In this document: piece after piece, positions 23,786 to 35,091 of the stretch
Layout: each line of letters opens with the position of its first letter
Position numbering within the stretch: the first letter of the stretch is position 1
NCBI GenBank assembly: GCA_947462335.1
Contig: OX381705.1
Location: 33,999,570-34,063,569, forward strand
Direction: 5' to 3'
DNA: 64,000 nt
Source: Harmothoe impar
Taxonomy: Eukaryota > Annelida > Polychaeta > Phyllodocida > Polynoidae
Translations under genes and position numbers: made by a program
The notes under the pieces: model-generated
Told to the model about the DNA's origin: nothing
Databases searched by the model: none
What the model saw: only the letters and a program-made list of their open reading frames with translations

Positions 23786-25149
23786 ATGGGCCACTTTTGA
23801 TTTGATATTTCAAGTTTTACTAATCAGCTAAAAGGGCCTAAGTCGAAAAGTGTACCTCGCCAAAAGTGCACTAATGGGCTCCGGGTCTCACACTGAGTAG
23901 GGTGGCCGGAGGGTCTGGCTGATCGTCTGCATCTGATCCTGTGTTAAATGACCTCTTTATGATGTGTTCCCAATTAAACTAGGCAGCAGATAGAGACTTC
24001 TAGTAACTTGGTATCAAGATATATTGAATGGCTCTATCATATACAGGCTGGAATAAGCATAATAAATTGTATTTAATTCAAGGGCATTATTGATATATGA
24101 TAATAAATGATCTCCTTTGTCTCCCCATCAACTCCCCCCTGAGCAATCAAGGTGTTGGTTGATTCTTGTATCAATCTGTCACATTTATTGTCGATGCATA
24201 CACGTCTGGGATCGGTTTCTATTAATTGTTGTACAGGGTCCGAAGTTAAATGTGTGGCAGAAACCCAATGTAGTCCATAACGGACCTCATAAAGGGTTTA
24301 ACTATCTCGATCACAACTGACTCTGCTCTTCCTCAGCTAAGCAATTCTGATTTCTACCAGATAGGCCTGAGCCGAGGCGCCTAGCCCAGGGAGTTAAATG
24401 ATTTGACTATTTAAATTATTTACCAGTAATAGCTGTAAAACATGATCGCCAAATTCCAAATGGAGATCAAAAACTATAGTGAACTTCTTTTCGGCCCCCC
24501 CCCCCCCACAACATCTAACATATTATCTGTGACAATTTAGAGTGTTTCCATGTAACCTATGTTATACATGTGTACATGGTATCAATTCGGAAATTGACAT
24601 GGGATGAAATAAATGAATTGTAATTAGGTCTAAGCTTTTTAGACGTTTTCTCGTATAAAGGACATGCTTTGGAATCGGTGGCTATAGAAATGTGTTCTGT
24701 GCTTTCATCTCACACATGAGTCGTTTGTCATTCAAAGTCCAACATTTGGAAAATTGTTTTGTAAAATGCTTTGTATTGAGGAAATGGCATCAGTGTCAAT
24801 TGGACAAAGGGTTCTTGCAGTGAGATGTAGATGCATGTAGCATGTGCATTACCATTTACATCGGCCCTATCGGGTTCCTCCTGGTTACAGTGTTCCTTTG
24901 GTTAGTTGCTTCCTTTAGAAACCACTGATTTACCAGATGTGATGGAGACCTCCTTAAGCGGCCAACTGTTTTTTATCTATCTGTAACAAAAAGTGTCCAT
25001 TTCAATAGGTTTTTTTTGTCTGAGTGTTGACATTTGCAGACACACCACGTCTTTCGTGTTTGCCGTTTCTTTGAGCCCACTAGGAGATACGAGATATCAG
25101 CCAAAATCCTGGTATGGACTTGTTCAGAACACGTGTATCTGAAGCCCCT
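23786..25149. other. intergenic sequence with one dispersed repeat
   Basis: The phrase GCACTAATGGGCTCCGGGTC followed by TCACACTGAG at about 23871 recurs at about 26330. Otherwise nothing is recognised; a poly-C run lies near 24497. Confidence 0.5.
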
Positions 25150-25152
25150 TTA

Positions 25153-25471
25153 GGGAGTGATCATTTTTTAACAACAGGGGGGGGGGTGGTTTTCCGCGCG
25201 GAGCGCGCGGAATTTTTTTTCACCCCCCCGGTCAACGGGTCAAATTTTTTTACCCCCCCCCCCTACGGGTCGGAAATCGGCGCGCGCGCAGGCCCTTTGA
25301 AGCATAGTAACGCGCGGGCTTTTTGGCCCAAAACAGGTTGAATTTTTTTGACCCCCCCCCCCAAGAGGGGTCCAAATTTTTTACACCCCCCCCGGTCAAG
25401 GGGTTCAAATTTTTTTGCCCCCCCCCCCCAAACCAACCCCCCCCCCCTGTTGATAAAAAATGATCACTCCC
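25153..25471. mobile_element. PIF/Harbinger-like MITE full of poly-C blocks
   Basis: The inverted ends begin GGGAGTGATCATTTTTTA and are flanked by TTA on both sides (25150-25152, 25472-25474). The interior consists of repeated poly-C, AAATTTTTTT and GGTCAACGGGTC modules plus a GCGCGCGG patch, and codes for nothing. Confidence 0.8.
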
Positions 25472-25474
25472 TTA

Positions 25475-26680
25475 GGCTTGCTGTCTGAGAACGAAATCAG
25501 AATCCTACCGCATGTGGTTTTAAACCATATTCTAATCATGAGAACTGAACATGTGCTGCACTAAGAACTTAAAATAAACAGCATATTTGATGCCTTGTGT
25601 GCATGCAGCCTTGCCGTCAAGGATATTTTGAAGTACCAAACGTATCTCTTAATGCTAATGCATTTATGTTTATAGATGATGAAATGTTGAAATTCAGCAT
25701 GGTCGATTAATTTGGGGGGGGGGGGGGCTTTCGTGTTGTGGAGGGAAATTGTTCTTGAAAGAAATAACAAGATCTACACGGGATTCTCCAGGAAGGTGTG
25801 AACATCTAACAGTGGCAGAGCCATATCATTAAACCACCTGCGCGTGCGTCTTGCCACTTTGTGCCAATACTCATTATTATCTTGCAAATTTATTTAACCA
25901 TTCACAAAAATAATGATAAATGTACATTAAGGTCTTCCCCGTTCAGGAAATATAGACTTTGGCAATCGTTTTGACAACTTTAGATAAATCTCTGGATTTC
26001 CACCCACCTTTGGTAGTTTTGCTGTTGATATAGGCATACAGTCTAAAATGGTTCATGCTTAGGGCTGCATGTATTAAATACCCAGGTACCTAAATTCATT
26101 GTTAAGTCAGATTGGAAAGTCAACTTCAGAATAGTCAGAGGTATGTGTGCTCTAGTTTATTGACCTCATGAAGACTGCTATAACATTTACATTGCATTGA
26201 AAAAGGGGGTAAAAAAGAAGGGGGGGGGGTTATTAGTTGCATTCAGAAGTTGCAATCTCAATCAGAAAAGATTAACTAACCACTCAAATAGGCCACTCAA
26301 TAAGTCGAAAAGAGTGCCTCATTGAAAGGGCACTAATGGGCTCCGGGTCTCACACTGAGGCTTAGGCAACGCCTTTTTGGCTATTTTTCTTGCCACTTTT
26401 CAGGGTTTCTTATCTTATGCCACTTCAAAAGTTCCTCATGCAACATAATTAATATGGAAAGTAGGCATCGGTGAAGTATGTACCATTCAGACTCTCAAAC
26501 TCCTTCAATCTGAGCCCAAACATAGTCTGATGGCCAAACCTCATCCATGCTAACGCCTAAACACGGGCCATTCTGATGTTCACACCTGGTCCATTTTGAC
26601 GCCCAATCGTAGTCCACACTGACGCCTTTTCTATTTACTGTGACTGGCTGCATGCTTATCTAGGAAATCGTACACAGCGA
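25475..26680. other. intergenic sequence, nothing recognised
   Basis: Contains G10-14 homopolymer runs near 25716 and 26220 and the second copy of the GGGCTCCGGGTC phrase. No coding signal. Confidence 0.4.
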
Positions 26681-26689
26681 GTATTGTGT

Positions 26690-27912
26690 AATAATAATGA
26701 ATTTAACCTCGCTAATATTACCTACTCTATATTGGGGCCCTTATTGTTTATCTGATACATAACATTTAATTAATTAATAATCTACCAAATATTGTTAAAA
26801 CCTGCCGTGAATTAATGTATGGCAATGACCAGTCATAGTGGCTTATGAATACCTAGGTGTTATAATGGATGATATATTAACGTTGTTAAGGCAGTGTTAA
26901 CAAGACAATAAATAACACCAAGTATAGAAATGTGATGTTGAGAAAAACGAGGGACAAAATGTCACGCCCCACAGCCACCTTGGTTTACAAACAAACCATC
27001 CTACTGGTGTTGGACTATTGTGGCTTTCTGTACAATGGGGTCACTGATTTCCAACACAAGCGTTTACAATTGATGGAAAATAAGTGCCTTAGAACTTGCT
27101 TTCAGGCACGCCTATAATACCATGTCATTGACCTTCATAATGATACTGGTGTAGATTACCTGTCCGTGAGATGTGATATGCAATTGCTATTGATGGTTTA
27201 TAAATATGTGTATGGCCTAAATCATGACTGTGATGAACTAGGTCTTGCCTTTCAGCGACCAGTGCCCAGAGGGAACACAGAGGCAAATATCAGCGTCACC
27301 CAATGTCGCCTTAACCACTCTCAGACAAGGGTCAGGCACTGCTGGACTATAACAGATGGGTCAAGGGCCATTCTAGTGAGGGTCAGGCTAGGCTGGACAT
27401 TCAATAACAGGCTGGACTTGTGCAAACTTGCTTGAAAGTCTGGCCATGCTGGATCCTCATGGCATAGTCTGGCAATGCTGGACTCTGGGGAGAGTCTCTT
27501 TCAGCCTGCAAGAGTACAGCATTGTCAGACTGTGGCATGAGGACCCAGCATGGCCAGACTTTCAAGCAAGTTTGCCAAAGTCCAGCCTGTTATTGAATGT
27601 CCAGCCTAGCCTGACCCTCACTAGAATGACCCTTGACCCATCTATTATGGTTCAGCAGTGCCTGACCCTTGTATGAGAGTAGTATTGGCGACATTGGCTG
27701 ACTCTGATATTTGCCTGTGTGAAGGTGATGCGCTCGACTGGCACTGGCCTGTTGAAATACCCTGATTCAAATCTTCTAGGATATAGAAAAAGTCCCCTAT
27801 ATCGGGGCATAGATCTCTGGAACAATTTACCAGTGCAGTGTACACTGACTAAAACTAGAGCTGTAAAGAGACTATACCAAGAAAAACAAAGAGGCCTAGG
27901 TCTCATAAGGTG
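26690..27912 (+). pseudogene. non-LTR retrotransposon reverse transcriptase relic
   Basis: Fragments in consistent order are SILGPLLFI (RT domain, before the catalytic block), YEYLGVIMDD, a thumb-like region with QTILLVLDYCGFLY and LQLMENKCLR, and, after an interruption, KSPLYRGIDLWNNLP. The last two are conserved C-terminal features of jockey/CR1-type reverse transcriptases. Stops and shifts occur, including one right after GPLLFI. The catalytic YADD segment has been lost or is unreadable. The C-terminal pieces are separated by the foldback at 27266-27723. Confidence 0.75.
27266..27723. mobile_element. foldback element or large hairpin inside the RT relic
   Basis: The left arm (about 27266-27485) and right arm (about 27500-27723) are inverted copies over some 220 bases with few mismatches; for example GGTCAGGCTAGGCTGGACAT on the left is matched in reverse on the right. 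The loop is only about 15 bases. The arms end in ACACAG-GCAAATATCAG on each side. The element separates two conserved RT pieces, so it inserted into the retrotransposon. No clear target duplication was seen. Confidence 0.8.
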
Positions 27913-27924
27913 ATACTTGTGAAA

Positions 27925-28640
27925 AGACATCCCTCGGAATTGTTCAGCCGATTGATATGAATATGAACATGATTATGGTCCATTATGTCCATGTCTAAAT
28001 AGACAGTCCCGCTTTATACTTTTGCATACATATACTTGATATTTGATAGCAATGACATAATATGGATATACTCCAATTTGAATGTAACTGTGTTTGAAAA
28101 TCACTTTGTGCTAATAAACACATTTATAAACTCAAAAACATGGCCAGGTCTAGCGTAGGAATGGGGGATCACAGAGTCTCTTATTTATGGAGGTGATTTC
28201 GGGATGACATTAAAGTCGGGGAGTATGAACTTCACAAAAACCGAGCAAAATGCATGATAATAATTATATAAATTATGCTATGGTGACTACACAGGTTGAG
28301 ACCCTTTTTTTGATACAAAAACAGTGGTCGTCATAGCGTAAATCAAGATGGAAATAAATTAGTTTGCTTAGTTATGGAAGAAAGTTACGGTTAGCCTCTA
28401 ATGTACCCCGTACGTCCCCACCAGAAACGACCCCCAATATAAATTGCTCTTTACCCTATCGAAATAAATTTCCAGAGAGTTGATCACGTAATCATCCTGA
28501 TCCTGAGCAAATCGCCATTGTCATGTAAATCACGCGTTCACTTTTTGATAAAGAGAGTGCGATATCCGCATTGAGGCCTATCAGTGTGTTTAAGGGCACT
28601 GTAGTCTCTCTGGGCCTATCAGCCAGGTGTCTATATCTAT
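27925..28640. other. intergenic sequence, nothing recognised
   Basis: AT-rich, with AATAAA at about 28115 on the + strand shortly after the RT relic. No coding signal. Confidence 0.4.
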
Positions 28641-28645
28641 ACTAG

Positions 28646-28747
28646 AGATAAGGTGACTGAGGGGGCAGCTGACGGCCAGGTAGACGGGGACAAAGTCTAC
28701 CTGGACGGCACAGAGGTGCGCTCCTCACCTGGCCGATATAGCCACAG
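28646..28747 (+). CDS. candidate exon, unrecognised gene
   Basis: An ACTAG acceptor and a consensus GTAAGT donor bound 102 GC-rich bases with one open frame (one nucleotide, 33 codons, two nucleotides). The frame begins DKVTEGAADG and ends RSSPGRYSH. It is Gly/Asp-rich without a recognisable domain. The 3' part of the presumed gene follows to 29.63 kb. Confidence 0.45.
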
Positions 28748-28790
28748 GTAAGTGTTGTTGTTGTGGTCCACCACGGTGTGCCCCTGTGAG

Positions 28791-28909
28791 GAATGCCCTG
28801 CCGCGTTCTCTAGATGAAGTGGGCCGTGACGCGGATCTAGATCCACGCCTTGACCCCCTTGTGTCTAACGGTGGAGCAGGGTTTGGTACAACTGGTACAC
28901 GACAGACAG
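28791..28909 (+). CDS. candidate exon following a 43-nt intron
   Basis: If the acceptor is CCTGTGAG at 28790, the phase fits the previous exon and the frame reads NALPRSLDEVGRDADLDPRL and on to TGTRQT, with a GTGAGA donor. A better-looking acceptor at 28813 (TTCTCTAG) would break the phase. Start uncertain. Confidence 0.35.
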
Positions 28910-29072
28910 GTGAGAGGCACATGGACAGGTGGTGAGAGCGGATAGGGACAGGAGGACATTAACGCTGCAGTATAGTCGTGCATTGGGAGTTACTGCAGGC
29001 CCCTGTCCTCTATATGGTAGATCGGTAGTAGAGCAGAGAAGGCCCTGTTGACGAGAATAACGGAGTTAACCC

Positions 29073-29634
29073 GGGCAGGACGCCCTACAGGCTACACCTG
29101 TGTCGTCAAGGCGGCCCACCTGGGCGGCGGACCGTGCAAGGACACCCTCCCTCCTCCTGCCCACCCCCGTCAGTTCACTCACCAGGTTAAAAGCAAGCCC
29201 CCCCCCCCCCCACCCCTCACCACTCCTCTCTGTCCTCCTGCCCTTTATCCCCTCTGGGATTTAGGTTTTGCAAAGGCTATACGTTCGGACTGCCCCAGTG
29301 AGAAGTGTTGTGCTGTAGTAGACCATCCCCCCTCCTCCTCCAGGTCCTGTGGCCGCCCTGCACCTTAAACACCACCACTACCACTACTACCCAGGATCAG
29401 GTATACCTCTAGGACCAGGTGGTGGATCTCCTTCAGCTCCTTAGGGTTTGCCCAGCCGCCAATGAAGGGAGCAGCAGACAGTGTACCGGGGTAGTATTGG
29501 ACGTTGGATCTCTACCTCTGACCTCAGCGGTCAGCACGTGTGGGACTGGTGTACCTGAGGGACCCCAGCCTCCACCCCCTCCCCCCATCCCTCCTCCAGT
29601 ACTCCAGTCACAGGCCACTCTGTACAGGAGATAA
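29073..29634 (+). CDS. candidate 3' exons, reading frame ambiguous
   Basis: Three GC-rich blocks (29073-29185, 29343-29400, 29456-29634) have plausible acceptors and donors, but two frames stay open in each. One frame of the last block encodes a Pro-rich tail ending VLQSQATLYRR before TAA at 29632-29634. Another gives a His/Tyr-rich KHHHYHYYPGSG that stops at about 29447. An AATAAA at 29677 supports a gene end here. RNA reads are needed to choose. Confidence 0.35.
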
Positions 29635-29676
29635 ACATACACAGAAGACACACTCACGCCGCACACATTCCTGGCT

Positions 29677-29682
29677 AATAAA
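29677..29682 (+). promoter_or_regulatory. poly(A) signal AATAAA
   Basis: Canonical hexamer 43 bases after the last candidate stop codon, followed by an A-rich run. Confidence 0.45.
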
Positions 29683-29699
29683 AAAAAAGAGGAAGCGAG

Positions 29700-29766
29700 A
29701 AAAGGCAAGCTGAGAAGTTAAACGGGATCAGACGGGAGAAAGTTTCCTATACGGAGGTAGCCATGG
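29700..29766 (+). other. possible 5' exon ending ATGG|GTGAGT
   Basis: GGTAGCCATGG is a good initiation context and is followed at once by a GTGAGT donor, leaving one coding nucleotide. That phase would fit an acceptor at 34752 of the receptor exon. Weak evidence; it may be coincidence. Confidence 0.25.
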
Positions 29767-29769
29767 GTG

Positions 29770-30335
29770 AGTATACTGGCTTCTATAACAGGACACAACG
29801 GGTCGTGGGCATCCTCACAATTACACATAAGACAAGACAGGGGGCGGGTAAAAGCAGAAAAGAACATACAGAGCAGGTACAAATGTACTAGGATAGCAGG
29901 ACAGACCAAGCCAGAGTAGACACGGTGTAGACGAAGAGGGGCAGAAATTAAAGCCAATACGAAATATCCTAGTGCTGGAAATGACAGTCCTATATATATA
30001 CATTGTTCATCATTCGAATTTCGTCGATGTAGATAGCGACTGCCGTGGGATTGTATAATTTTGTTTTATACGGGTTTATAGATGATAAGATAGACGATCG
30101 TGCTGTGTGGTAGGTGAAAGAATGTGATGCATGCTAAGTATTGGTCCCGTGAGTGACACACATGGCTTGGTCCACTGCCCACCCGTCCCATCCCTTACAC
30201 TTACAGTCACAGTGGGGTCGAGGCAAACCGCAGCCACCTGATTCAATCAGCACACTAACCCTCCACACTGACACGGGTTATATGGCTGACCTGACTGGGT
30301 CACCTGCAGCCCATACATAGCAGGCAGCCCACACA
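29770..30335. other. intergenic or intronic sequence, nothing recognised
   Basis: No coding or repeat structure could be supported. Confidence 0.4.
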
Positions 30336-30339
30336 CCAC

Positions 30340-30745
30340 CCAGCTGCTGTACTATAAAGTCACCAAACACATGTAGCTACAGCATTCTGTAGCTGCTGTA
30401 TTATAAAGGCAGTCACCAAACACATGTAGCTACAGTATTCTGTAGCTGCTGTGTTATAAAGGCAGTCACCAAACACGTGTAGCTACATCATTCTGTAGCT
30501 GCTGTATTATAAAGGCAGTCACCAAACACGTGTAGCTACATCATTCTGTAGCTGCTGTATTATAAAGGCAGTCACCAAACACGTACAGCTACATCATTCT
30601 GTAGCTGCTGTATTATAAAGGCAGTCACCAAACACGTGTAGCTACATCATTCTGTAGCTGCTGTATTATAAAGGCAGTCACCAAACACGTGTAGCTACAT
30701 CATTCTGTAGCTGCTGTATTATAAAGGCAGTCACTAAACATTTAA
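30340..30745. repeat. 53-bp minisatellite, about 7.5 copies
   Basis: The unit carries CAGTCACCAAACACGTGTAG, then ATTCTGTAGCTGCTG and TATAAAGG. Copies at 30463 and 30516 show the period. Each unit has a CACGTG or CATGTG E-box and a TATAAA word. Confidence 0.9.
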
Positions 30746-30993
30746 TATCTTACTTTAAAAAGAACATGCATCTTTATAGGAGAAATGGTGGCCATTTCAG
30801 ATCTACATATATCGATAAAAATAGTTTTTATTATTATGATGTGTGTATTATCATGGCTTATTTTTGTCTTTAAAAAAGGAAACATTCTAACCATAATTAT
30901 ATGGCATTTAGCATTTCGAAGGTAGTTTGGTGTGGTGTGCTCTAGCTCTGCCTCCTGTAGTCTGAGCAGGATGGGTGGTGTCTACAAAGTTAA

Positions 30994-31586
30994 AGGGTAT
31001 TGCTACAAAAGTAGGTGCTGGAACCCTGTGTATGTCAGAGAAACGACACTGTACTATGTAGCTAGTGCTGCCCTCTCGTGGCATATGTCAATAAGAGATG
31101 TATGGAATAATAGCACACCAGTTCTTCAGATCTCCACCAGAAATTTTAAAATTGTATTATGGTCTAATTTTCAAATAGAGAGTAACATAGGACTATGGTA
31201 TTTAAGCAACAACTTCTATTGCATGGGCTATAGGCCTAAACTGCCTCCCAAAGGAAGTACTTTTTCTTTAAATAGGCATTACAGAAAAATGAGCACCGTG
31301 ATATGTATTTTTTCCCCATTTTCTATTTGATTATGCTGCCACCTAATCTAATCCAAAGTGATTTGAAGATAGCAATAGAACAACATAGTCATCTGACCAC
31401 AAAATAAAATTCTCTTTTAGCTTAGTTAAAACTAGCTTTTTCAGATGACCTTCCCATTCAATTAAGCACAGTACCATGCCATTTTCTTTACTTTCTCTAG
31501 TTCCTAATATATTGAACTAATATTATACTAAGTTGTATGCAGAAATAAATATAATATCTAGATCATCGAACAGGTAGCAATACCCT
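30994..31586. mobile_element. TTAA-flanked MITE, copy 2 (inverted to copy 1)
   Basis: Ends AGGGTATTGCTAC and its inverse are flanked by TTAA (30990-30993, 31587-31590). Apart from the missing SINE it aligns along its whole length, in reverse orientation, with 23055-23781. The 132-residue + frame (30932-31330) lies almost entirely within it and is a by-product. Confidence 0.85.
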
Positions 31587-31590
31587 TTAA

Positions 31591-33479
31591 GCGTACATCG
31601 CTGCTGTTCCATTAAACCCATTTCTGCATGCATAATTATACGGTCCATTCCATTTTACCGCACACTAACTAGAAATAATGATTGCACACACAGCTTGCCC
31701 TTTTACAAAAACTTGACTCGTGCGAATATTTATACGGAGTTATATCAGTTTCGGTATCAATAATTACCATTTGAAGTTAAGTTCAATTCATTATGACCTT
31801 TGATATTAAATTCGATTTGTCATCAATCATCACTCCACATCAATTAAAGTAGTCGAACCCTGTTTTACATCCTCGTAATCTATCTCCATCATAACCCATA
31901 CAGGAGCATGCTCCCGGACCATGCTTCATCATGAAGGTGTTACCTTAATTAAGGAGTTAACAGATCGTTTAATATTGCACCATCTTGTCAGAGGATCCAT
32001 CATAGTGGTGATGGCAGCAGGGAGAGGCCTACCAGACACCCGGGCATGTTGGTGTGGTATCTACATATAGAGCGTGATATTACAGCCAATGAGGCTTGCG
32101 GAACGGGCATTTTTATAGATTTACAACGGGATAAGTCTACCCTAGAGGCCATCAATGCAGTCTGGAAGGGTGAGATATGCCGATGATTTATGTAAATGTG
32201 CCTGCCCTCCTGCGTCTGCTGCCATTTCCAGTTCCCGATATCAAAATCCACGATGGCGAACTGCCATTCCCAGACCGAATGAAATGAGAAATCCGATTGG
32301 TCTTGAGCTCCCACAGAGAAAATTAAAAAAGAGTCGGTAAGAGGTTAGACAATTTGCTTGACACCTGTCGTTACCAATACGGCCACACAAATGATTACAC
32401 GTTATTCCTACTCTTCCATCAATACAATAACATGAATCACAAACAAAGAGAATTAGTGATGTTGCCCCATAGGGGTGAAATAATATACTATATTGTTGTT
32501 ACAATCACGTGCAACCATGCATGATGGATTTCCGTCAATACAATTCCCAAGTAGATGCTCAGTAAACATAGCATTCAGGGTATGAAGTTGTAGATGCCGG
32601 CCATGCTCGTTTGGACTACCCCTATCAGATGTCTAGTAAATTTCCTGTCTGATTCCATAATTAATAGTTCCGCCATGAATAACTTATCTCAGACTAGCTG
32701 CCGAGCCCCCTGATTGTAAGGTCCGAAAGACCCTGATTTCTGTCATCGAGCAATACGTAGATCTTTGATATGTCCCTGCAATCTACTACCGGGTAAGTTG
32801 CAAATTTAAATCAACTTCTGGTAAATATCACACCTTCTAATTATACATATTTTACGACGTTGGTTGGATATAATATTACTCATGTTGACACTCTATATGG
32901 TATATACAGTGTCAGGGAGTGACCTCTTCCAAGGGCTCTAATATCTCATGGGCTAAACCTGCTGTGATCTCATTAAGGATTACGTATTTGATGGCCCCGC
33001 CAACTAAACTGACACAAGCTATATAATAATGTATACACATTTGCAAACGTATCATCAAGCTCTGGCCCATTTCCCAGGCCACCACACCCTCAGAAATGTG
33101 AGCGTCACTGTCGCCAAAAGCACTCTCACCTGAAAGTCAGGCACTGGGGTAGGGGTGGGGATGGGGGGCTTGATCCCCACTGATAGAGGTATAGGGAAAG
33201 GCATGACAAGGGCGTGGGGGTGTTAGAAATGACCAACATTTACGTGACGTATACTCTTGCTGGAGCCTAATGACCTGCCGTGGTGTATGGAGCTAGGCAA
33301 TCTGCTTGCAGAGTTCGACTTAGAACCTGGAACTACAGGGCTGGTTCCTGCATGAAAACAACTCCGCAGTGACCCTGATGTATTACTGATTCCATACCAT
33401 CCAGCCGTAGGCCATTCTATCTTTTAGTACTCTATTTTTGATTACTGTGTTTTGATGAGTTAACCCCAAAATGCATGTG
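31591..33479. other. intronic or intergenic sequence, nothing recognised
   Basis: Open frames at 32000-32340 and elsewhere lack splice or family support. Confidence 0.4.
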
Positions 33480-33481
33480 TA

Positions 33482-34445
33482 GGCAAGACCGGGGCAAGTT
33501 GACCACCCAGGCACGTTGAGCTGCCCGCTCTCTTCGCTATTCCTTTGGGAATTTTCTGGCAGCATGGCTACCACATAAGCCTTGAAAGTAAATATTGGCA
33601 ATTGTTAAACTATTGTTTTTGGGTCATTAAAAACATTGCTGGATTGATGGAGGTCAAAGTATACATATGAACCCTTAAATATAACCCAACTTTACTGCTG
33701 GGTGTGTCATGTAATTTGAATAACATCAATCTTATCTATGATGGTCAGCATGGGGTACATTGAGCCACAAAAAACGGGGCACCTTGAACCATGCTCAAGG
33801 TGCTCCAAGCTCTGGGGCATCTTGAGCCCCAGACGATGGTGTTTAGACTATTAAATAAATGACTGAATAATAATACATAGTTTGTGGTTTGTGAACATAT
33901 ATTTACACTGTCCTTATTTCCAGATTTATCATTTTTCAGAGGCAGAACAGTGCATTACGTTATAGAAGAATGTAATCAAAGATTTATTCAGACTTAACAA
34001 TTAACAGGAATACCCTTAAACTGGTTTATATTGACCCTAAGAGAAATCTGTAAGGTACAAACTCAGTCGCTTCTATAGAAACTATAATTGAGTGAATTTT
34101 GTGTTTTAGATATGTAATTTTTGCATTCAATCCTATGCAAAAATAACAATAGTAACAAGTTTCATCCAAAATTTCAATTATTGATCTATATTGGGGATCA
34201 TTTGAATCGTTCAAAGTATGTGGTTCAAAGTGCCCCAGGTATGGGACACATTGAACAACCCTAAAATTTTATTTGGGAACATTCAAGAAAAATACAAGAA
34301 AAGACCACATTTGCCTTGCGATAGGTTCTCTTATATCGCAAGAATACAAGGTAACTGCTCAATGCAACATCAACGTTCAGATCCCTTTAACAAGGTCAGG
34401 AAAAAAATAAGGGTGAAAAAGCGGTCAACATGCCCCGGTCTCCCC
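33482..34445. mobile_element. TA-flanked non-autonomous transposon, CCGGGGCA ends
   Basis: The left end GGCAAGACCGGGGCAAGTTG and the inverse of the right end match at about 20 of 23 positions, and each touches TA (33480-33481, 34446-34447). Internal blocks such as GGGGCACCTTGA, GGGGCATCTTGAG and AAGTGCCCCAGG repeat the theme in both directions. No transposase. Confidence 0.65.
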
Positions 34446-34760
34446 TACTGAAATCTGTTGCAAGTAATGCACAATGTCTCTATCATCTATGTTAACTCAT
34501 GGAAAATAGTCCAGTGGGCCTCAACAACAATCCCACCTACTAGTGAAAACATTCTGGGTGGTTCCTTATTGAATGGCAAGGGCATTGATTATTTAGATCA
34601 TGAAATTATTGAAATGCAACAGACTTTATGAATTAAAGCGAAGAAAATGTTTGAGAAATTAATGGACTACATGAATACCCGCTTCTTGTTTCAGACGCCG
34701 TGCTGACGTCACGTGATCGGTGGCAGGCGGCCATGCTAGGTGGATTAAGCAGGTAGCAGC

Positions 34761-35091
34761 ATGGTCGCCTCGGCCGACGGCCTCCAGGGGGCACTAGACA
34801 ATGACCTGGAGGCAGCCACCAACACCAGCCTTCTCCAGGGGGCGCCCGATGACTTCCTCCAGGGGGGCGGGCTGGGGGCAGGCGGCAGGCTGTCTGACCT
34901 CACCTCCAGCAGCACCCTGGACCCGGCCCTACATATCAACGTCACAACTCACGTCACTGACGTCCCCACCACTGACGTCACCAACCTGGTCGTCACGTCG
35001 CCGGCCGACGTCACAGCAGGCAGCTTACCACCTGGAGGAGGCGTGGGGGTAAACGTCAGCCTGTACCCCAGCAGCCCTTCTCCCACCTTTG
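34761..35091 (+). CDS. receptor gene: extracellular Thr/Ser-rich exon
   Basis: The frame opens after a TAA at 34746; ATG at 34761 has a fair context (GCAGCATGG). It codes 110 residues rich in Thr, Asp, Gly and Pro with several N-glycosylation sequons (NTS, NVT, NVS), and ends at a GTAAGG donor after one nucleotide. That phase joins exactly to the transmembrane exon at 37019. There is no signal peptide after this ATG, so either upstream exons supply it or the membrane segment acts as a signal anchor. A likely acceptor at 34694 (TTGTTTCAG) would make 34695-34760 a 5' untranslated stretch with a seven-codon upstream ORF. The true start is uncertain. Confidence 0.7.

Noticed and set aside
30340..30745. 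CRISPR-like array
   Set aside because: Contiguous 53-bp tandem units without unique spacers, in animal DNA.
30932..31330. 132-residue + frame
   Set aside because: Lies almost wholly inside TTAA MITE copy 2 and is not conserved as a frame in copy 1.
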